Assembly: GCA_905160935.1 (NCBI GenBank)
Contig: CAJHZI010000802.1
Span: forward strand, 478,060 to 542,059
Reading direction: 5' to 3'
Length of the DNA: 64,000 nucleotides
Source: Enchytraeus crypticus
Taxonomy: Eukaryota; Annelida; Clitellata; Enchytraeida; Enchytraeidae
Shown here: positions 61,983-64,000 of the stretch, piece after piece
Layout of the letters: each line of letters starts with the position of its first letter
Position numbering within the stretch: the stretch's first letter is position 1
Made by a program: the position numbers and the translations under genes
The notes under the pieces: model-generated
Databases searched by the model: none
Told to the model about the DNA's origin: nothing
What the model saw: the letters and a program-made list of their open reading frames with translations, nothing else

Positions 61983-63901
61983 CTTAAATCCTAGTTTAAC
62001 CAAGGTCGGGATACGAATAGACTTTCTCCAGTCCTCCCTGTCTCACACCATGTCATCAGTCAATGAACAATAATTACTGCAAATATGAACAATTAAAATA
62101 ATAAGAGAGATATAAAACAGTCAGGGGACAGATACTTTAAAGAAGCGGTGGACTAGATTTACAATGGTTTGTGGAGTACTAAGCACAACACTTAAATCTC
62201 CTGCAAATCACTTGACATAATCTTTTGATTAATTCTGAATTAATGAGAGTTTGTCGGTTTACAAAATTCGTGAAGGCGTTCTTGTTAATTATTGGGTTGA
62301 TAAAATTTCAAAGCGTTAAACGAAGTCTGAATATGCAAGCGAAGCGTTTTATCTTTGCACTGATATTTTTGATTTTTGAATTTGCGCCGTTTTTAACCTT
62401 CTTTTCGCTCACTGGCTGGAATTTTTCTCAACGTGCTCGATGTTGTCAGTTACGACAGTAGCACTCTAATTGTTGTTGTTATTATATGGGATTATAAAAT
62501 TATTACCGAAATTTTACAAGTAGTAAATGTCTATATACTTAAATATAAACACCTGACAGGTTCAAGATACATATTCTTATTAACGTTTAGTCATCCAGCT
62601 CTATTGTTAGCCAATATTCAATAATAATAATAATAATAATAACACACATTATAGTGAAATGATCAACTATGTTGATATCTATCACTTTTAATACCACATG
62701 TTTTATCCGTTAGGCAATTTGGTCCATTTTCCGTGTAGCCAGTCCAATGAATGTCCGAGATTTTACTCTCAGATCAGCGCGGCTGGGAATCGAACCCACG
62801 AGAGTTCGATTCACCTCTGGGTCTGTCATTTAAAACTTTATGACATTATCTACACCCTTAACCATTGCGCTATTGAGACATTCGTCTCAGCTCGAAGCAG
62901 TACCTCTATCATTTCAACCTGCAGGACTTGTAAACTTCTCAAATTGCTTCTTAGTTGATTTCCTGATAGTCTGATCCCAGTGTTGTTGTCATTTGGACGA
63001 TTCCCAGTTTCTAGAATTTCTCAGTAGAATTTTATCGAATATAAAAATTATATGTAACATGATAATGAGTCATTCAATGACTCATTATCATGTTACATAT
63101 CTAGCGAATCTATAGTAAATACCTTTTTCTTCTAAAGTATAAAATATTAAATTACTGAAATTTCATTTGCCATAAAAGTCACGCTACATAATATTTTCAG
63201 TTATATACAATTTGCAGATCTCGATACTTTATATTGAAAATTAATTTGAAATCAAAGTTCTATTTAATTGTACCTAGGACACTGGTGAAACTTTTAACTC
63301 TCCACTGATTTATTAATTGCATGAATTAATTAATTAATTAAGATGGATCAATTGCTAGCTTGATTGTTTTGCCGGTTGTCAGATTGATAGATTGATCAAT
63401 TGACTGATTGATTGATCGATTGATTGATTGATCGATCGATTAATTGATTGATTGATCGATTGATTGATTGATCGATTAATCGATTGATGAATCGATTGAT
63501 CAGTTGATTGATTGATCGATTAATCGATTGATGAATCGATTGATCAGTTGATTGATTGATCGATTAATCGATTGATGAATCGATTGATCAGTTGATTGAT
63601 CGATTGTTCGGTTGTTTTATTGAACAGTGTTATTCACGGACCTGCCCCAGTATAACGACAAGAGAAGAGGCACGATATCAATCACTACAATGCGGAACCT
63701 GCAGAGGAGCCGGAGCAATCCCAACCTGTCGGATCTCTTCCAACAGGACTCCAGCTACACCGCGTCCCTGTCCAGTGCTCACGGATACCAGTATCTCTCC
63801 AACGGCTTCCTCAACAGCAACAACAACAACACTGCAGTCAACAGGGATGTCAGGGACGTCAGCGACACTGCGTCGACTAAGAGCAGTGCTAGTGCCAAGT
63901 G
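42801..63901 (+). CDS. SHANK: SHANK-family postsynaptic scaffold protein, 5' part (9 exons, 3' end outside window)
   Basis: Nine exons splice into one reading frame of about 448 codons, with GT-AG borders and matching phases at every junction. SHANK proteins are multidomain scaffolds that link receptor complexes to the actin cytoskeleton under the membrane. The assembled protein begins with a ubiquitin-like SPN domain (about residues 24-115; conserved RVPD, AKQR, GLYCPP and [14 protein letters not shown]). A basic linker (KRRQY, KRKK) follows, then about six ankyrin repeats (about 130-360; [40 protein letters not shown]). Last comes the post-ankyrin linker ([23 protein letters not shown]), matching the vertebrate order. 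SH3, PDZ, proline-rich and SAM parts would lie to the right. Start ATG 42801 has G at -3 and +4, with an in-frame TAG at 42756. An upstream non-coding exon or alternative start cannot be excluded. Coding exons are GC-richer than their introns. Confidence 0.95.
43328..43470. repeat. 13-bp minisatellite
   Basis: Variants of ctactttctatgt, about 11 units. Confidence 0.88.
43735..43990. repeat. About 45-bp minisatellite, 6 copies
   Basis: Units contain acctgtagggcgtggct, then ctctattgattgacact, some with an internal duplicate of the agggcgtggct part. Confidence 0.9.
44030..44990. repeat. 15-bp satellite with 417-bp higher-order repeat
   Basis: The basic unit is gataactgatagact with many variants. 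Positions 44151 and 44568 start the same variant order (caccgatag...), and the spacing is again 417 bp at 44341/44758. The block 44151-44440 is thus duplicated as a unit. Confidence 0.92.
45711..45770 (+). mobile_element. SINE main family, 3' fragment
   Basis: Only the 3' part remains: cgctttcgagtgaagaaact and the following gctaacatttgctttaccag. Confidence 0.8.
45935..46060 (+). mobile_element. CAAT/ATTG-tailed SINE-like repeat
   Basis: ctcagtcgtcatcgtgtggt, ttggcgcctgttt, gacgtccctgatattgcctt and the end attgattgattg. Family of 4.4 and 51.8 kb. Confidence 0.78.
46275..46346 (+). CDS. SHANK: SHANK exon 2: SPN domain
   Basis: 72 nt, 24 codons, phase 0 at both ends. The acceptor is gactgttttag and the donor gttcgt, which lacks the usual A at +3. 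It encodes [20 protein letters not shown], including the VWxAKQR motif shared by SHANK SPN domains. Confidence 0.93.
47694..47824 (+). mobile_element. tRNA-derived SINE, main family (well preserved)
   Basis: tggcgaagtcagtaagatac (A box), ggttcaaatcc (B box), cgctttcgagtgaggaaact, then gacgttaacattagctttag. It lies in SHANK intron 2. Confidence 0.93.
47878..48622. repeat. 21-bp satellite, about 35 copies
   Basis: Unit acgattattatgttattatt plus a. Copies are nearly identical with 5-6 single-base variants. Since 21 is divisible by 3, every frame without a stop is open throughout ([14 protein letters not shown]). It is intronic in SHANK and not a gene. Confidence 0.96.
48682..48818 (-). repeat. 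CAT/GAT-tailed dispersed repeat
   Basis: On + it reads cgaatggaaaagtctcaaat to gtatcccaacc.tggttaaac and gggatgatgatgatgatg. This is the reverse complement of the 29.6-kb repeat, with the GAT tail ending 27 bp before the exon 3 acceptor. Confidence 0.8.
48846..48971 (+). CDS. SHANK: SHANK exon 3: SPN domain core
   Basis: 126 nt, phase 0 at both ends, acceptor tatttctacag, donor gtaaga. Encodes [20 protein letters not shown] followed by [22 protein letters not shown]. This is the most recognisable block: [24 protein letters not shown] is characteristic of SHANK1-3. Confidence 0.96.
49046..49312 (+). repeat. CAT microsatellite plus dispersed repeat
   Basis: CAT/CGT run at 49046-49125, then cttccctttaattccagttt, aactagggttgtgatacgaa and the end gacacagcacggggaag. 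Confidence 0.82.
49576..49870 (+). mobile_element. LINE 3' end remnant, second type
   Basis: Reads [18 protein letters not shown], then [20 protein letters not shown] and KNCLEED. This matches the R.KWAGHV...K..DGKR..G.P..RW.DC...D tail of non-LTR retrotransposons. It differs from the family at 19.5 kb. Confidence 0.7.
50224..50342 (-). mobile_element. tRNA-derived SINE, main family
   Basis: Minus strand: ggttcgaatcctggggtcgc (B box with one change) and the shared tail gaaactgacgttaa. It lies in SHANK intron 3. Confidence 0.9.
50955..51370 (+). mobile_element. LINE 3' end remnant with (GA)n tail
   Basis: An almost open frame reads [39 protein letters not shown] and [20 protein letters not shown], then [20 protein letters not shown]. 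The end tactaagagagagagag passes into the GA tract 51330-51370. It lies in SHANK intron 3. Confidence 0.88.
51455..51535. repeat. (GA)n-rich tract
   Basis: GAGAG and GGGAGA variants, following a degenerate duplicate of the LINE terminus (51370-51450: ggatggaaataagtggatgg). Confidence 0.85.
51669..51740 (+). CDS. SHANK: SHANK exon 4: end of SPN domain and basic linker
   Basis: 72 nt, phase 0, acceptor ttttttgcag, donor gtaagtt. Encodes [20 protein letters not shown] and MNSS. The F.YKRR.Y pattern closes the SPN domain in the family. The lysine/arginine run that follows is the short SPN-ankyrin linker. A CAAT-tailed retroposon starts about 17 nt into the next intron. Confidence 0.9.
51757..51905 (-). 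mobile_element. CAAT-tailed SINE-like repeat at SHANK intron 4 donor
   Basis: Starts with (ATCA)n 17 nt after the donor, then aagaatttaacgtccggttc, aaagcaccacacgatgacga and ctgagtacacag. Nearly the same as 4441-4573. Confidence 0.85.
52005..52235. repeat. About 70-bp repeat, 3 copies
   Basis: Units tttaaaccgtggttttaggc, atactgaataccgtattgtg, actacaccgtggtttacacc. Confidence 0.92.
52876..52987 (+). CDS. SHANK: SHANK exon 5: first ankyrin repeat
   Basis: 112 nt, enters in phase 0 and leaves in phase 1. Acceptor ttttttag, donor gtaactg. Encodes [20 protein letters not shown] then [17 protein letters not shown]. It corresponds to the vertebrate SHANK start of the ankyrin region (NLKKFMDYV...LDKGLDPNF). 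Confidence 0.92.
53150..53378 (+). repeat. (ATTG)n-type tract up to the exon 6 acceptor
   Basis: Diverged TTGA/ATTG repeats run up to the acceptor cag at 53376-53378 (ttgattgattaattgagcag). Confidence 0.88.
53379..53530 (+). CDS. SHANK: SHANK exon 6: ankyrin repeats 2-3
   Basis: 152 nt, enters in phase 1 (GAG split over the junction) and leaves in phase 0. Acceptor attgagcag, donor gtatgt. Encodes [20 protein letters not shown] then [20 protein letters not shown] and [11 protein letters not shown]. The acceptor lies at the edge of an (ATTG)n tract and the donor is followed by a long CAT repeat. Confidence 0.94.
53566..53928. repeat. (CAT/CAC)n microsatellite after the exon 6 donor
   Basis: About 360 bp of CAT, CAC and AAC triplets beginning about 35 nt inside intron 6. 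Spurious His-rich and Met/Val-rich frames result. Confidence 0.95.
53930..54011 (+). mobile_element. SINE main family with B-box deletion
   Basis: ggctggagccagtggcgatg then tcggtaaggtatttgaccga is followed directly by ggtcgctttcgagtgaggaa. The B-box segment is missing. Confidence 0.88.
54558..54975. repeat. (GCTAT)n pentamer array
   Basis: About 420 bp of GCTAT/TCTAT/TTTAT pentamers with increasing decay to the right. Confidence 0.94.
55066..55739 (-). mobile_element. LINE (CR1-like), 5'-truncated: RT C-terminus plus 3' UTR
   Basis: The minus strand has an open frame of about 155 codons: [40 protein letters not shown]-like, [30 protein letters not shown] and [32 protein letters not shown]..., LHWL....RI.FK and GPKLWN.LP are typical C-terminal motifs of CR1/L2-type LINEs. 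A 210-bp 3' UTR follows, repeated at 9001-9215. The 5' truncation point abuts an oppositely oriented, 5'-truncated SINE. Confidence 0.88.
55740..55858 (+). mobile_element. tRNA-derived SINE, main family, 5'-truncated
   Basis: Starts at tcgaccgcggatcag and lacks the A box. B box region gagttcaattcctgggctcg, tail gaaaatgacgttaaaattag. Confidence 0.87.
55998..56218 (-). mobile_element. tRNA-derived SINE, second family
   Basis: Minus strand: ggttcgattcccagccgcgc (B box), ctgagagtaaaatctcggac, end gatcatttcactataat. Confidence 0.87.
56800..57018. mobile_element. Inverted-repeat (MITE-like) element with (TA)n core
   Basis: Arms of about 55-70 bp (starting aactaagacccg on each strand, continuing ccgccat.tttgaagtcatg) enclose TA microsatellite. 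Left arm about 56800-56870, right arm about 56948-57018. Arms are roughly 85-90% complementary. No target duplication was determined. Confidence 0.75.
57020..58015. other. Intron sequence with CAAT tract
   Basis: (TCAA/CAAT)n at 57220-57400, the rest AT-rich. No exon recognised. Confidence 0.7.
58015..58290. repeat. CAAT tract and (GAT)n tract
   Basis: CAAT repeats at 58015-58078 and perfect GAT repeats at 58240-58286 in intron 6. The GAT run is complementary in sequence to the CAT run at the intron's donor end. Confidence 0.92.
58458..58724 (+). repeat. (TTGA)n tract up to the exon 7 acceptor
   Basis: TTGA/TGGA/TTGT repeats for about 260 bp, ending at gatttgaccag. Confidence 0.92.
58725..58892 (+). 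CDS. SHANK: SHANK exon 7: ankyrin repeats 4-5
   Basis: 168 nt, phase 0 at both ends, acceptor tttgaccag, donor gttatc. Encodes [20 protein letters not shown], then [20 protein letters not shown], then [16 protein letters not shown]. It closely follows the vertebrate LLDLGASPDYKD.RGLTPLYH pattern. The frame stays open for over 600 nt beyond the donor, because the intron begins with a CAT-type repeat. Confidence 0.95.
58893..59522. repeat. (CAT/CGT)n microsatellite starting at the exon 7 donor
   Basis: About 630 bp of CAT, CGT and AAC triplets from the first intron base. The exon 7 frame remains open through it, to a stop at about 59535. Confidence 0.95.
59838..60092 (+). repeat. ATT-tailed retroposon end and (ATT)n microsatellite
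   Basis: ggacatccctgacatcatcc, then gagaaaacgaatgtaaattg, followed by ATT repeats for about 190 bp. Confidence 0.8.
60152..60413 (+). CDS. SHANK: SHANK exon 8: last ankyrin repeats
   Basis: 262 nt, enters in phase 0 and leaves in phase 1, acceptor ttaactatcag, donor gtaagtg. Encodes [40 protein letters not shown] and [20 protein letters not shown], to IRAFRQDEV. Its G/C-rich codon use contrasts strongly with the AT-rich intron on each side. Confidence 0.95.
60434..60650 (-). repeat. (TTGA)n tract and minus-strand LINE terminus
   Basis: TTGA repeats 60434-60523. Then ctctctctctcttagtgcag and tgcctactggcaggtccatg, which is the reverse complement of the LINE terminus, with the GA tail on its 3' side. 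Confidence 0.82.
60720..61205. other. No gene recognised (SHANK intron 8)
   Basis: AT-rich, with a possible SINE-tail scrap at 60800-60830 (gtttaacgtcaatttcctgc). Confidence 0.55.
61209..61340 (+). mobile_element. tRNA-derived SINE, main family (well preserved)
   Basis: gctggagccagtggcgacgt, then cggtaagatactcgaccgcg, the B box ggttcaaatcccgggctcgc and gagtgaggaaactgacgtta. Confidence 0.92.
61445..61770. repeat. 35-bp minisatellite, about 9 copies
   Basis: Units ttattgactgtctctaaatc then tttttaaattatttg. Very uniform, one ctat variant. No spacers, so not CRISPR-like. Confidence 0.95.
61811..62060 (+). repeat. (CAT)n microsatellite joined to dispersed repeat
   Basis: CAT with internal TTATTAT and CGTCGTCGT blocks to 61981, then cccttaaatcctagtttaac and caaggtcgggatacgaatag. 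Confidence 0.9.
62060..62640. other. No gene recognised (SHANK intron 8)
   Basis: AT-rich, short open frames only. Confidence 0.6.
62641..62885 (-). mobile_element. tRNA-derived SINE, second family (best copy)
   Basis: Minus strand: tagcgcaatggttaagggtg (A-box region), B box ggttcgattcccagccgcgc, body gagagtaaaatctcggacat, end gatcatttcactataatgtg. About 240 bp. Confidence 0.9.
63050..63100. repeat. Perfect palindrome, 25-bp arms, 1-nt centre
   Basis: Arms 63050-63074 and 63076-63100 are exact reverse complements around a c at 63075. The arms begin atatgtaacatgataatgag. Confidence 0.96.
63375..63622 (+). repeat. (ATTG/ATCG)n tract up to the exon 9 acceptor, with 44-bp higher-order unit
   Basis: TTGA and TCGA tetramers. 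A 44-bp block containing ttaatcgattgatgaatcga is repeated three times between about 63460 and 63600, just before ttttattgaacag. Confidence 0.9.
63628..63901 (+). CDS. SHANK: SHANK exon 9: post-ankyrin linker
   Basis: 274 nt, enters in phase 1 and leaves in phase 2 with donor gtgagt. Encodes [20 protein letters not shown], then [20 protein letters not shown] and a low-complexity Ser/Asn segment ([17 protein letters not shown]). The DEVV.F...P.Y junction and the SRSNPNL.. serine motif match the segment between ankyrin repeats and SH3 in SHANKs. A (TA)n(GA)n tract begins a few bases after the donor. Confidence 0.92.
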
Positions 63902-63905
63902 GTGA

Positions 63906-63906
<1 letters not shown>

Positions 63907-64000
<94 letters not shown>
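63907..64000. repeat. (TA)n(GA)n microsatellite at the right edge
   Basis: Begins 5 nt after the exon 9 donor gtgagt and runs to the window end. Confidence 0.95.

Overview
This is AT-rich, intron-rich animal nuclear DNA, most likely from a marine invertebrate. That reading rests on spliced GT-AG genes, a SHANK-family scaffold gene, TRIM/RBCC proteins with a beta-propeller exon, tRNA- and 5S-derived SINEs, LINE tails, DNA transposons and very dense micro- and minisatellites. I cannot fix the phylum from the sequence.

Region 1 (1-26 kb) is a decayed tandem-duplicated TRIM locus. Two TRIM loci lie in the same direction on the + strand. Each has a long RING/B-box/coiled-coil exon followed by a propeller exon. 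The first (13416-15920) is a clear pseudogene, with a stop, an 83-nt deletion and a 1-nt deletion. The second (22376-25953) is intact apart from one frameshift late in the propeller. Blocks 1-1400, 3640-4975, 4978-5220 and 5265-5660 recur in order at 16400-17540, 17570-18703, 19165-19395 and 19990-22120, and carry further TRIM scraps (about 3.2, 4.2 and 18.1 kb). Later insertions interrupt the copies: a hAT-like element with a readable empty site, a LINE tail, and expanded microsatellites. A decayed piggyBac-like element (9745-12647) sits between the copies.

Region 2 (26-42.7 kb) has no recognisable protein gene. It holds LINE remnants, two 5S rRNA-derived SINEs, several tRNA-derived SINE families, other dispersed repeats and many tandem arrays.

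Region 3 (42.8-64 kb) is the 5' part of a SHANK gene on the + strand. Nine phase-consistent exons encode the N-terminal SPN domain, the ankyrin repeats and the start of the linker. The SH3, PDZ, proline-rich and SAM regions expected of the family would lie beyond the right edge. Its introns are filled with minisatellites, microsatellites and retroposons. (ATTG)n tracts sit just upstream of several acceptors, and (CAT)n tracts start right after two donors.

I found no convincing new gene system. The most useful signals are the duplicated TRIM block as a comparison of two diverged copies, the link between retroposon 3' tails and specific microsatellite classes, three perfect palindromes with 1-2 nt centres, the 5S-derived SINEs, and the placement of repeats at SHANK splice sites.
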